From assembly GCF_015330165.1 (NCBI RefSeq), contig NZ_JADDXT010000002.1, forward strand, positions 1,858,504 to 1,922,503: DNA of 64,000 bases, given 5' to 3'. Source of the stretch: Zobellia roscoffensis (GTDB lineage Bacteria; Bacteroidota; Bacteroidia; Flavobacteriales; Flavobacteriaceae). The notes under the pieces are model-generated. The model saw nothing but the letters and a program-made list of their open reading frames with translations. It was not told the origin of the DNA and ran no database searches. This document shows positions 1-9,634 of this stretch, piece by piece (the first letter of the stretch is position 1; each line of letters starts with the position of its first letter). A program made the position numbers and the translations under genes.

Positions 1-927
1 TCTGGCTTTTTCTTAGCTCCTGATGCTAATATCGGTTCTATTAAAAACTCTGGACTTGAATTATCACTTAACTACGCAGGTGAAGCTGGGGATTTTACAT
101 ATTCTATTGGTGGTAATTTCACAACAAACAATAATGAGGTTACTGATTTAGGAGAGGTTACTCAAATCATAACAGGAATTGGAGGTGCAAGTACGCACAG
201 AACTATAGAAGGTGAAAGCCTTGGCCATTTTTATGGCTATAAGACTGATGGTTTGTATCAAAATGATGCTGAGGTTGCGGCTGCCGTACCAGATGCTAAC
301 GGAACGCCTTCTCCTGGAGACATACGTTTTGTAGATGTAAATGGTGATGGTATTGTTGACGCTGATGATAGAACTGAACTAGGAAGTCCTTTTCCTGGAT
401 TCTACTACGGTATGAATTTTAATGCAGCATATAAAGGGTTTGATTTCTCAATCAATTTTAGAGGGGTAGGAAACAAGCAAGTTTATAATTCTGCTAGAAT
501 AGCATTGGAAGATTTAAGTTCTGGTAACAACTTTAGTACGCAGGTTTTAGACCGGTGGACGGGTGAAGGAACTGCTACTTCTAGTTCAAATCCAAGATTG
601 ACGTTGAACGATCCTAACGGGAACAACAGATATTCAGATAGATGGATTGAAGATGCAGGTTATTTAAGAATTCAGAATGCACAAATAGGCTATAACCTTC
701 CTCAAGATTTATTAACTTCTTGGACAAACGATATGATTTCTAATTTTAGAATTTATGTTGGTGCTCAAAACTTAGCAACATTTACTAAGTATTCTGGTTA
801 TGATCCAGAAGTTGGTAGAACGCAGAGTTTTCAAAAGGGTGAGTTTACATTGGCTACAGGTCAAGATGGTGGAGCTTCACCAACACCTAGAATCTTTCAG
901 TTAGGGTTATCCGTAACGTTCAATTAA
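1..927 (+). CDS. SusC/RagA-type TonB-linked outer membrane protein, 3' part
   Basis: The frame is open from the first base, so only the last 308 residues of a protein that is normally about 1000 residues are present. What is visible is the C-terminal half of the 22-strand barrel: alternating aromatic/polar strands, the FYGYKTDGLYQ and DRWTGEGT motifs, YSDRWIEDAGYLRIQNAQIGY, and a terminal strand ending in ...LGLSVTFN with a final aromatic residue, as expected of an outer membrane barrel. The DVNGDGIVDADDRT stretch resembles a calcium-binding loop common in SusC proteins. SusC takes up oligomeric substrates through the outer membrane with energy from TonB/ExbBD. The SusD gene follows after 22 bases, so the two form a receptor pair. 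Substrate cannot be told from this fragment. The family call is secure. Confidence 0.95.
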   Translation, partial: SGFFLAPDANIGSIKNSGLELSLNYAGEAGDFTYSIGGNFTTNNNEVTDLGEVTQIITGIGGASTHRTIEGESLGHFYGYKTDGLYQNDAEVAAAVPDANGTPSPGDIRFVDVNGDGIVDADDRTELGSPFPGFYYGMNFNAAYKGFDFSINFRGVGNKQVYNSARIALEDLSSGNNFSTQVLDRWTGEGTATSSSNPRLTLNDPNGNNRYSDRWIEDAGYLRIQNAQIGYNLPQDLLTSWTNDMISNFRIYVGAQNLATFTKYSGYDPEVGRTQSFQKGEFTLATGQDGGASPTPRIFQLGLSVTFN

Positions 928-949
928 GTTTAAAAAATTATAAAATATT

Positions 950-2476
950 ATGAAAAAAATAATTGTATTTTTTGCATGTGCATCACTGTTAGGAGTTCTC
1001 TCCTGTGGTGACCAGCTAGACCTTGAGCCTCTGGACCGTGTGACTACGGATCAGTTTTACAAAACAAGAACGGATTTTGATGGAGCTGTTTTTGCTTCCT
1101 ATTCATCTATCCAAGATTTTTGGGGAACTAGTACTGAGACGTTGGGTGAAAGAGGTGAGTTTTGGAAAATCTCCTTGGCAATAACCGATGATGTAGCAGC
1201 CGATGAAGTAAACGGAACTTCTTCTAGAGATATAGATAACCTCTTACTTCGTTCTAATGATGTTCCTTTCGGAGCAGTTTACACTCAGATTTATGAAGGT
1301 ATATATAGAGCAAATATTGTACTTGAAAATCTTGAAAAAGAGAATGAGTTAACTGCAGAAGATAAGACCATAATTAATGCCGAAGCTAAATTTTTAAGAG
1401 CTTGGTTTCATTTTCAGGCTATGAAGATGTTTGGTACGCCACCTTTAGCCCTAGATATTAGAACAGATATTAATGATCAGGCCAGACCAAATGCAACACA
1501 AGAAGAATTATATGCCGCAATATTGGCAGATTTGGCTGAAGCTGAGGCAGGTCTTCCTGCTGATTGGGATGGCTCTAATACAGGTAGAGTTACCTTATGG
1601 ACTGCTAAAGCGTATATTGGTAAAGTAAATGTTTGGAAAGAAGATTGGCCAACAGCTATTACGGCACTAGAAGAGGTTGTTAATTCGGGACCTTATGTTT
1701 TGGTTCCAGACTATGAGCAGTTATTTGCTTACACGAATGAGAATAATTCAGAATCTATTTTTGAAATCCAGTATGGTGGTCCGTTTTCTGATGATAACCT
1801 TTGGGTTTTTGATGATACACACTCAGAAGATTTTAAAGCTTCTCAAGGAACGGCGCGAGGAAATTATTGGGATGCAGGTGGTGATGCACCGGGCGGAAAA
1901 CAAGGTCAGTGGGTTCCTACTCAAGATTTAGTGGATGCTTATGAGGCAGGTGATGAAAGATTAGCGGTTACTGTATATCAAGATGGTGATATGTATTATT
2001 CTTTTGATGGAACGCGTTATGAAATTCCTTATGATCCTGCTTGGTCTTCGTCAGGGTATACTTTGAAGAAGTATAGAGGAACTTTAAATGCTGTAGTAGG
2101 TAACTCTTCTGCTAACGGACAAGTAGATTTTAACAATGAGCGTTGGTTTAGATTTGCAGAAGCTAAATTACTTTATGCGGAAGCTTTGATTCAAGGTGGA
2201 GGTGATGTTGGACTTGCTTTTGACGAAATAGATGATATTCGTGATAGAGCTGGTCTAGGTCTTGTTGACCGTTCGTTAGACCCTATGGACGCGTTAATGC
2301 AGGAAAAAAGAGTAGAGCTGGCCTTAGAACCACACAGGTACTTTGATATTACTAGATGGGGAATTGGAGCTGAGATTTTTGGAGCTGCTTGGGACGATAA
2401 ATACAATGTATTTCCGTTTCCACTTACAGAAATTGATAGGTCTAAAGGTTTGCTAATCCAGAACTCAGGATATTAA
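950..2476 (+). CDS. SusD/RagB-family outer membrane lipoprotein
   Basis: This 508-residue protein is the surface lid of the SusC transporter. A lipoprotein signal ends in VLSC with the lipidated Cys at residue 19, followed by GDQLDLEP, a typical SusD start. The middle part has TPR-like helices (AEAKFLRAWFHFQAMKMFG) and the C-terminus has the conserved RFAEAKLLYAEAL, IRDRAG, EKRVELALEPHRYFDITRWG and FPFPLTEID segments. Length is normal for the family. It starts 22 bases after the SusC stop and is surely cotranscribed. Family is certain; the ligand is unknown. The following VCBS and haloperoxidase-like genes suggest a marine polymer or aromatic/halogen-containing substrate, but that is only inference. 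Confidence 0.97.
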   Translation: MKKIIVFFACASLLGVLSCGDQLDLEPLDRVTTDQFYKTRTDFDGAVFASYSSIQDFWGTSTETLGERGEFWKISLAITDDVAADEVNGTSSRDIDNLLLRSNDVPFGAVYTQIYEGIYRANIVLENLEKENELTAEDKTIINAEAKFLRAWFHFQAMKMFGTPPLALDIRTDINDQARPNATQEELYAAILADLAEAEAGLPADWDGSNTGRVTLWTAKAYIGKVNVWKEDWPTAITALEEVVNSGPYVLVPDYEQLFAYTNENNSESIFEIQYGGPFSDDNLWVFDDTHSEDFKASQGTARGNYWDAGGDAPGGKQGQWVPTQDLVDAYEAGDERLAVTVYQDGDMYYSFDGTRYEIPYDPAWSSSGYTLKKYRGTLNAVVGNSSANGQVDFNNERWFRFAEAKLLYAEALIQGGGDVGLAFDEIDDIRDRAGLGLVDRSLDPMDALMQEKRVELALEPHRYFDITRWGIGAEIFGAAWDDKYNVFPFPLTEIDRSKGLLIQNSGY

Positions 2477-2484
2477 TAATCTTC

Positions 2485-2503
2485 TTTTAGGGTTTCCCTA
2501 AAA
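2485..2503 (+). terminator. Short hairpin after the SusD gene
   Basis: Perfect 8-bp inverted repeat (TTTTAGGG / CCCTAAAA) with a 3-base loop, 8 bases after the SusD stop codon. It has an A-rich rather than T-rich tail, so it may be an mRNA-stabilising or attenuating hairpin rather than a full terminator. Confidence 0.45.
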
Positions 2504-2520
2504 AGTATAGTAATTTTACT

Positions 2521-2564
2521 GAAAGGAATCCAATTTTGAATAACCCCTAGATTGGATTCCTTTC
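2521..2564 (+). terminator. 14-bp stem-loop between SusD and the first VCBS gene
   Basis: Perfect 14-bp inverted repeat, GAAAGGAATCCAAT (2521-2534) and ATTGGATTCCTTTC (2551-2564), with a 16-base loop, followed by a T-rich stretch (TATTTATAGACGTTTTT). It probably ends or attenuates the susCD message and would lower expression of the downstream VCBS genes relative to the transporter. I see no clear promoter between this hairpin and the ATG at 2592. Confidence 0.6.
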
Positions 2565-2591
2565 TATTTATAGACGTTTTTAATTTCTTTC

Positions 2592-5500
2592 ATGTTCGCT
2601 ACGTATAAAATCAGTTTGTTTTATTACTCGCTCTTCTCCTGCGTGGTATTATGTATTTTATCATGCTCTAAGAATGAAAAAACACTTTTTAAAGAAATAA
2701 CATCTTCTGAATCTGGTCTAACGTTTCAAAATAAACTAAACCTAACAGATACACTTACCATACTAGATTTTGAGTATATGTACAATGGCGCTGGTGTTGC
2801 TGTGGCCGATTTTGATTTGGACGGCCTTCAGGATGTCTATTTTACGGGAAATATGGTGAGCAACCGCCTGTATCGTAACCAAGGTAATTTTAAGTTTGAA
2901 GATATTACTGAGTCGGCAAATGTGGGTTCTACGCATTGGTCTAATGGTGTGGCTATAGTTGATATTAATCAAGATGGTTTTCCTGATATTTATGTTTGTA
3001 GAGCAGGGCCAAGAAATGCAAAAAGTGAAAACAAAGCGAACCTATTGTTTGTAAATAATGGTTTAAAGGATGGTAAGTTGTCTTTTACTGAAGAAGCTCA
3101 AAAATGGGGGTTGGCAGACACAAGTTATTCAGTGCAATCGGTTTTCTTTGATTATGATGGAGATGGCGATTTAGATATGTACCTTTTGAACAATGCATTG
3201 GTAGATTTTAATAGAAATACGGCAAAACCTAAAGAAGGTCGAGAAAAAGTTCCTTCTGTAGATAAACTCTTTAGAAATGACAGTGGCGAGAACGAAGCTG
3301 GGAATCCAGTTTTTACCGATGTTTCGGCCGAATCAGGTATTTCTATTGAAGGGTATGGTCTTGGTATTGAAGTATGTGATATGAATTCAGATGGTTGGCC
3401 AGATATCTATGTGTCCAATGATTTCCTTACGGATGATTTGCTCTATATCAATCAAAAAAATGGTACGTTCAAAAATGAAATAGCCTCTTATTTTAAACAT
3501 CTTACTTTTAATGGTATGGGCAATGATATTGCTGATATTAATAATGACGGGAATATGGATGTTGTTGTTTTGGATATGCTTCCGCCAGACAATAAACGGT
3601 GGAAACTCACCATGATGGGCAATAATTATGATCAGTTTAGAAATAGACTAGATTACGGTTATCAACCTCAATATATTAGAAACACACTGCAGCTCAACAA
3701 TGGCAATGGTTCTTTTAGTGAAGTGGGACAGCTTGCAGGAATTGATGCAACGGAATGGAGCTGGAGTGCCTTGTTTGCAGATTTTGACCAAGACGGACTT
3801 AATGATCTTTGCATTACTAATGGTTACCGACAAGATATTACCAATCTGGACTTTATGGTCTACGGGGATCGGGTATTAACCATGGGTACAGCAGAGGCCA
3901 ATCGTAAAAAACGTATTGAAGAACTCAATAAACTACCGGGAATAAAAGAAAACAACTACTTCTTCAAGAATACTGGTAACCTAACATTTGAAGATGCTTC
4001 TACAGAAGTAGGTTTTGATAAACCAACATACTCTAATGGCATGGCATACGCCGATTTGGATAATGATGGCGATTTGGATTTGGTAATGAACAATATTGAT
4101 GATCCCGCTGGTTTATTTGAAAACACACTTTCTTCAGAGGAAAACAGATACATTAGGTTCAAGTTTAAAGGTTCTGAAAAGAACAAACAAGCGTTAGGAA
4201 GCAAGGTCGAAATCTTCTATGGGGGTAGTGTACAAAAAAAATATTTCACGCCTTATCGTGGGTATTTATCTACGGTAGAACAAGCGTTGCATTTTGGAGT
4301 GGGCCAATCCAAAGAATTGGATAGCATAAAAGTCATATGGCCCGATGGGAAAACTCAGAATCTTCAAGGCGTTGCTGTCAATCAGGAGTTGGTACTTCAG
4401 TATGAGAATGCTGTAGAAGGAAAACAAACCAAAAAAAGCGAAACACTTAAAACATGGCTTCAGCCAATAGATAGTATTGGTCTTAATCGGTTACACGTTG
4501 AGAATGAATTTGTAGATTTTAAGGTTCAGGCATTGTTGCCACATATGCATTCTAAAAATGGACCGGGAATGGCGGTGGCAGATGTAAATGGCGATGGTTT
4601 GGAAGATTTATACGTTGGTGGGGCAACTGGTCAAGCCGGTGCAATACTACTTCAAAAAGTAGATGGTTCTTTTATAACTTCCGAATTTGAGGAAATGAAA
4701 AATGAAGACATGGGTGCGTTGTTTTTTGATGTCGACAATGATGGTGACCAAGATTTGTATGTTGTAAGTGGTGGCTCTTCATATCAGGTGGGTGATAAGG
4801 CCTACCAAGATAGACTTTATGAAAATGATGGGTTGGGTAACTTTACTCAAACCAATGCACTTCCAAATATGTTGGTCAGTGGTTCTGTGGTTACGGCGGC
4901 AGATTATGATAAAGATGGTGATTTAGACCTTTTTGTAGGTGGTAGAATAAGACCTGGTGAATACCCATTATCGCCGGAGAGTTTTCTCTTGAAAAATAAC
5001 GGTACAGGAACCGGAATAAAGTTTGTAAAAGATGAACAGTCTGCCAATTTAGACCTTACCAATTTGGGGATGGTAACTTCGGCCTTATGGACGGATTTTA
5101 ATAATGATGGCTGGGAAGATTTAATTGTTGTTGGGGAATTTATGGCGGCTCGTTTCTTTCAGAATAATAAAGGAGAATTGTCCGATGTTACCGAAATAAC
5201 AGGTCTTTCGCACACTAATGGTTGGTGGAATAGCATTACATCAGGTGATTTTGATAAGGATGGAGATACAGATTATGTTTTAGGAAATCTTGGACTCAAT
5301 AGTAAATTCAAGGCCAGTACAAAAGAACCTTTGTGCGTCTACGCTAGCGACTATGATAAGAACGGCCAAATAGACCCGGTTATGTGTCATTATGTAGATG
5401 GAGAAAACTATGTGGCACACTCACGTAATGATTTAATTAGTCAGGTCAATGCTATGCGCTCACGCTTCAGGACTTTTTCTGATTATGCAGATGCTACTTT

Positions 5501-6128
5501 TGAGGAGTCTTTTTTAAAGGAAGAAATAGAGCAAGCGCACGTGGTACGAAGTGAAACTTTTGCTAATTCGTATCTTGAGAATTTGGGAAATGGAAAATTC
5601 AGGCTTTCAGAATTGCCAAGAGCTGCCCAAATTGCGCCTATGTATGGCATGATGGTTGGCGATTATAATAATGATCAAAATTTAGATGTTTTGGCAGTTG
5701 GTAATTTCTACAGTGGGGAAGTGTTTTCAGGCAGGTATGATGCCGCTATAGGATGGTTGTTGCTTGGTGATGGTATAGGAGGTTTTAGTAAAGCCGATGT
5801 CTCTCAAAGCGGATTTTTCGTAGATGGGGATGCAAAAAGCCTAGTTAGCTTAAATGCTGGTGATAGAGAATTACTTATAGCGGGAATGAATAATGCCGGT
5901 TTAAAAAGCTTTTATCGACCTATAAAAAATAGAATTTATAAACCGAAGCCCAATGAGGTATCAGCTTTGGTCACTTTTGATAATGGAACGAAACAAAAAG
6001 TAGAATTCCATTATGGGGCGGGTTATCTTTCAAGCTCAAGCCGAAATTTTAATGTTCCAGATTCTGCAGTTTCCCTAAAGGTTATAGATGTAAATGGTGT
6101 TGAAACTGAAATCTTGAAAAAACCATGA
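2592..6128 (+). CDS. FG-GAP/VCBS repeat lipoprotein with ASPIC/UnbV domain (paralogue 1)
   Basis: A 1178-residue surface or periplasmic lipoprotein: the signal peptide ends at the lipobox LSC, lipidated Cys at residue 25. The chain is filled with FG-GAP/VCBS beta-propeller blades, each carrying a Ca2+-binding DxDxDG loop (for example DFDLDGLQD, DINQDGFPD, DYDGDGDLD, DMNSDGWPD, DLDNDGDLD, DVNGDGLED, DYDKDGDLD, DFDKDGDTD); I count about fourteen. An ASPIC/UnbV-like domain lies near residues 515-595 (ALGSKVEIFYGG ... HFGVGQSKELDSIKVIWPDG), and a shorter similar piece is at the C-terminus (FHYGAGYLSSSSRNF). The next gene is a close paralogue and overlaps by four bases (ATGA). Such proteins often follow susCD pairs in marine flavobacteria; the biochemical role is unknown, with binding or adhesion more likely than catalysis. 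Confidence 0.92.
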   Translation: MFATYKISLFYYSLFSCVVLCILSCSKNEKTLFKEITSSESGLTFQNKLNLTDTLTILDFEYMYNGAGVAVADFDLDGLQDVYFTGNMVSNRLYRNQGNFKFEDITESANVGSTHWSNGVAIVDINQDGFPDIYVCRAGPRNAKSENKANLLFVNNGLKDGKLSFTEEAQKWGLADTSYSVQSVFFDYDGDGDLDMYLLNNALVDFNRNTAKPKEGREKVPSVDKLFRNDSGENEAGNPVFTDVSAESGISIEGYGLGIEVCDMNSDGWPDIYVSNDFLTDDLLYINQKNGTFKNEIASYFKHLTFNGMGNDIADINNDGNMDVVVLDMLPPDNKRWKLTMMGNNYDQFRNRLDYGYQPQYIRNTLQLNNGNGSFSEVGQLAGIDATEWSWSALFADFDQDGLNDLCITNGYRQDITNLDFMVYGDRVLTMGTAEANRKKRIEELNKLPGIKENNYFFKNTGNLTFEDASTEVGFDKPTYSNGMAYADLDNDGDLDLVMNNIDDPAGLFENTLSSEENRYIRFKFKGSEKNKQALGSKVEIFYGGSVQKKYFTPYRGYLSTVEQALHFGVGQSKELDSIKVIWPDGKTQNLQGVAVNQELVLQYENAVEGKQTKKSETLKTWLQPIDSIGLNRLHVENEFVDFKVQALLPHMHSKNGPGMAVADVNGDGLEDLYVGGATGQAGAILLQKVDGSFITSEFEEMKNEDMGALFFDVDNDGDQDLYVVSGGSSYQVGDKAYQDRLYENDGLGNFTQTNALPNMLVSGSVVTAADYDKDGDLDLFVGGRIRPGEYPLSPESFLLKNNGTGTGIKFVKDEQSANLDLTNLGMVTSALWTDFNNDGWEDLIVVGEFMAARFFQNNKGELSDVTEITGLSHTNGWWNSITSGDFDKDGDTDYVLGNLGLNSKFKASTKEPLCVYASDYDKNGQIDPVMCHYVDGENYVAHSRNDLISQVNAMRSRFRTFSDYADATFEESFLKEEIEQAHVVRSETFANSYLENLGNGKFRLSELPRAAQIAPMYGMMVGDYNNDQNLDVLAVGNFYSGEVFSGRYDAAIGWLLLGDGIGGFSKADVSQSGFFVDGDAKSLVSLNAGDRELLIAGMNNAGLKSFYRPIKNRIYKPKPNEVSALVTFDNGTKQKVEFHYGAGYLSSSSRNFNVPDSAVSLKVIDVNGVETEILKKP

Positions 6129-9100
6129 AAATGTTGAAACCTTTAATATTTGTGTTGGGTCTCACATTTCTATTTGTGGGTTGTGGTGAGAAAGAAACGC
6201 ATCGTTTCAGGTTGCTTGATGCGTCAAAAACGGGCATCGATTTTCAAAATACGATTACGGAAAACGATAGCATTAATGTTTTTGAATTCATGAATGTGTA
6301 TACCGGTGCTGGTGTTGCGGTAGGAGATATTGATAATGATGGCCTCACGGATGTGTATTTTAGCGGGAACATGGTTTCAGGTAGGTTGTATCGGAATAAA
6401 GGAAATTTTCAGTTTGAGGATATTACTGAAAAATCAGGACTGCTCAATACCCGTTGGGGAACAGGGGTAAGTATGGTAGATATTAACCAAGATGGATTTT
6501 TAGATATTTATGTGTGCGTTTCAGGAAGTGCAGAGGTTTCCGAGCGAGCCAATATGCTTTATATTAATAACGGTGATATGACCTTTACCGAAATGGCCGA
6601 GGAGTATGGTCTTGCGGATACGCGGCAAAGCATGCATGCTGCTTTTATGGATTACGATAAGGATGGCGATTTGGATATGTATCTTTTGGTAAACCCTGCG
6701 GCATACGAATACAATGTAAATGTGAGCAAACCACGTGAAGTAGAAGGGCAATCTGTCAGTAATGACCGCTTATATGAAAACATGGGTAACGGTAAGTTTC
6801 AGGATATTTCCGATAAAGCAGGAATTGTACTGGAGGGCTATGGACTTGGTGTAGGCATCTCAGACATTAATGGTGATAACTGGCCGGATATTTATGTATC
6901 CAATGATTTTATTGGGAATGATATTCTCTATATCAACCAAAAAGATGGCACGTTCAAAGACCAGATTACAGAGCAAATAAAGCATACCTCATATGCGGGA
7001 ATGGGTAACGATGTTGCAGATGTGGATAATAATGGTGAGCCCGATATTATGGTATTGGATATGCGCCCAGAAGATAATGAACGTCAAAAATTGATTATTT
7101 CCTCAACGGGTTATGACCGTTTTCAAATTATGTTAGATGCAGGTTACAATGCACAATACAGTCGCAATACGCTGCAGTTAAACCAAGGCCGGGATAAGTT
7201 TAGTGAAGTAGGTTTTATGGCAGGCATTAGTAGTACGGATTGGAGTTGGAGCCCGTTATTAGCAGATTATGATAATGATGGCCGTAAAGATTTATACGTT
7301 ACCAATGGTTTTTTAAGGGATTTGGGAGATTTAGATTATATCCATTATCAGAAGGCCTATGATAATCCCGTAGGTGATGTGGATACAAAAATCCAAATGA
7401 AATTGAAATCCATAAGTGAACTGCCCATGGCAGATTTACCAAACTACGCCTATCGTAATAAAGGGGATATGACTTTTGAAAAAGTTTCCGATAGTTGGGG
7501 GATTGATAAAGCCAGTTGTTCCCATGGTGCGGCATATGCCGATCTGGATAATGATGGGGATTTGGATTTACTGGTGAACAATATGGATCAACCTGCTTTT
7601 GTATATGAAAACGTGGGCCTTCCAGAGAAAAAAAATCACTATTTAAAAATTAAGCTGAAAGGTGAAAAAGGCAATCTTCAAGGGATAGGAGCAAAATTGA
7701 AGCTGACAACCACAGATTCGGAACAATTTTACCAACATTATTTGAGTCGGGGATATGAGTCTAGCGTAGATCCTACAGTACATTTTGGTTTGGGTAAATC
7801 CAAAGAGATAGAGAGTATTGAGGTTTGGTGGCCAAACGGTACATATCAGATTTTGAATAATCAGGCAGTAGATACGGTCTTGGTGTTGCAACAGTCAAAT
7901 GCAACCAAAGATATTCCACAGAAAAAAGAATTTAAAAAACAATTTTTCTCTGATGTAACGGATAGTTTAGGTGTAAGCTTTAAGCATCAAGAAGACGACT
8001 TCGTAGATTTTAAACTACAGCCTATTTTACCGCACATGCATTCACGAAACGGACCAGGTTTAGCTGTTTCGGATGTAAATGGAGATGGCTTGGAAGATTT
8101 TTATATTGGCGGAGCAATTGGTCAACCAGGAGAATTACTTTTACAAAAAACTGACGGAAGTTTTGTTTCAAAGGAAGGTTTTGATGCCGATTTTGAGGAC
8201 CTGGGTGTCCTATTGTTTGATGCTAATGGTGATGGGTATAATGACCTCTATGTGGTTAGTGGTGGTGTAAGTGCAAGTGTTGATGCTGGAAAATTTCAAG
8301 ATAGGCTATACGTGAATGATGGTAAAGGTGGTTTTATGTTGTCTGATGCTTTGCCTGCCATTAGTGCAAGTGGATCGTGCGTAGTTGCTAATGATTATGA
8401 CAAAGATGGAGACCTGGATTTGTTTGTAGGGGGTAGGGTTAATCCTGGTAAATATCCAATGCCTGCACAAAGTTATTTGCTCGAAAACCAATCATCCGGT
8501 AGTGATTTCAAGTTCGTTGATGCGAGCAATACAATAGAAGGTTGGAAAGAATTGACTATGGTTACTTCTGCTTTATGGACAGATTATGATAATGATGGGT
8601 GGACAGACCTTATTGCGGTAGGTGAATTTATGCCTATCAGTATTTTTCATAACGAAAAAGGAAAGCTTGTTCTGCAAAAGGAAGGCACTGGATTAACAAA
8701 AACTGAAGGTTGGTGGAACAGCATTAACGGAGGAGATTTTGACCAAGATGGCGATGTAGATTATATTCTTGGTAACCTTGGTCTTAACAGTAAGTACACT
8801 GTTACTGCAGATGAGCCACTTTGTATCTATGCTAAGGATTATGATAAAGACGGTCGGGTAGACCCTATAATGTGTTATTTTATTAATGGTGAAAACCATT
8901 TAGCGCATTCGCGTGATGAGATTATTGGTCAGGTTAATGCCATGCGGAGCAGATTTAAAACCTATAAATCATATGCCGAAACTAATTTTGAAAAATCATT
9001 TTTGCAGGAAGAATTGAAAGACGCTTATGTGGTAAAGAGTTATACTTTCTCAAGTAGTTATGTAGAAAATCAAGGGAATGGAAAATTTAAACTCCATGAG

Positions 9101-9634
9101 CTTCCATTGGAATTGCAAACAGCACCTATTCAGGGTGTGGTGGTCAGTGATTTTAATGAAGATGGAAATCTAGATGTGCTCATGACGGGTAACTCGTATG
9201 CTACAGAAGCGGCAACAGGACGTTATGATGCATTTGTTGGGGCTTTCTTAAAAGGAAACGGTAAAGGTTCTTTTGAAAATATTTCTATAGCTGAAAGCGG
9301 GTTTTTAAGTGATTGGGATGCGAGTGGTTTGGCTTTGATTCATATGGGTGACGGAAGACAAAATATATTGGCGGCAAATAATGATAATCAACTAAAAATA
9401 TTTCAGCAGACAGAACTCGGAAATGGAAAGGTGATTAATGTAGGGGCAAATGCACTTTCGGCTGTTATTAAATTAAAGAACGGGCAGAAATACAAGAAGG
9501 AGTTTTACTTTGGTTCGGGATATTTATCTCAAAGTAGCAGAAGTATTGGCTTAAATAAGAATATTAGAGAGATTGAGGTTATAGATAAAAATGGAAATAC
9601 AAAAACAGTGTATTTAGATGAAGCAGTTAAGTAG
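6125..9634 (+). CDS. FG-GAP/VCBS repeat lipoprotein with ASPIC/UnbV domain (paralogue 2)
   Basis: A 1169-residue lipoprotein (lipobox FVGC, Cys 20) collinear with the preceding protein along its whole length: the same order of Ca2+-binding blades (DIDNDGLTD, DINQDGFLD, DYDKDGDLD, DINGDNWPD, DYDNDGRKD, DVNGDGLED, DFDQDGDVD), the ASPIC/UnbV-like domain at about residues 505-580, the LPHMHSRNGPG motif that opens the second half, and a C-terminal UnbV-like strand set (FYFGSGYLSQSSRS). The start overlaps the previous stop (ATGA) and the stop lies inside the next gene, so the three genes are translationally coupled. It arose by tandem duplication and has since diverged. The ligand is unknown. Confidence 0.92.
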   Translation: MKMLKPLIFVLGLTFLFVGCGEKETHRFRLLDASKTGIDFQNTITENDSINVFEFMNVYTGAGVAVGDIDNDGLTDVYFSGNMVSGRLYRNKGNFQFEDITEKSGLLNTRWGTGVSMVDINQDGFLDIYVCVSGSAEVSERANMLYINNGDMTFTEMAEEYGLADTRQSMHAAFMDYDKDGDLDMYLLVNPAAYEYNVNVSKPREVEGQSVSNDRLYENMGNGKFQDISDKAGIVLEGYGLGVGISDINGDNWPDIYVSNDFIGNDILYINQKDGTFKDQITEQIKHTSYAGMGNDVADVDNNGEPDIMVLDMRPEDNERQKLIISSTGYDRFQIMLDAGYNAQYSRNTLQLNQGRDKFSEVGFMAGISSTDWSWSPLLADYDNDGRKDLYVTNGFLRDLGDLDYIHYQKAYDNPVGDVDTKIQMKLKSISELPMADLPNYAYRNKGDMTFEKVSDSWGIDKASCSHGAAYADLDNDGDLDLLVNNMDQPAFVYENVGLPEKKNHYLKIKLKGEKGNLQGIGAKLKLTTTDSEQFYQHYLSRGYESSVDPTVHFGLGKSKEIESIEVWWPNGTYQILNNQAVDTVLVLQQSNATKDIPQKKEFKKQFFSDVTDSLGVSFKHQEDDFVDFKLQPILPHMHSRNGPGLAVSDVNGDGLEDFYIGGAIGQPGELLLQKTDGSFVSKEGFDADFEDLGVLLFDANGDGYNDLYVVSGGVSASVDAGKFQDRLYVNDGKGGFMLSDALPAISASGSCVVANDYDKDGDLDLFVGGRVNPGKYPMPAQSYLLENQSSGSDFKFVDASNTIEGWKELTMVTSALWTDYDNDGWTDLIAVGEFMPISIFHNEKGKLVLQKEGTGLTKTEGWWNSINGGDFDQDGDVDYILGNLGLNSKYTVTADEPLCIYAKDYDKDGRVDPIMCYFINGENHLAHSRDEIIGQVNAMRSRFKTYKSYAETNFEKSFLQEELKDAYVVKSYTFSSSYVENQGNGKFKLHELPLELQTAPIQGVVVSDFNEDGNLDVLMTGNSYATEAATGRYDAFVGAFLKGNGKGSFENISIAESGFLSDWDASGLALIHMGDGRQNILAANNDNQLKIFQQTELGNGKVINVGANALSAVIKLKNGQKYKKEFYFGSGYLSQSSRSIGLNKNIREIEVIDKNGNTKTVYLDEAVK

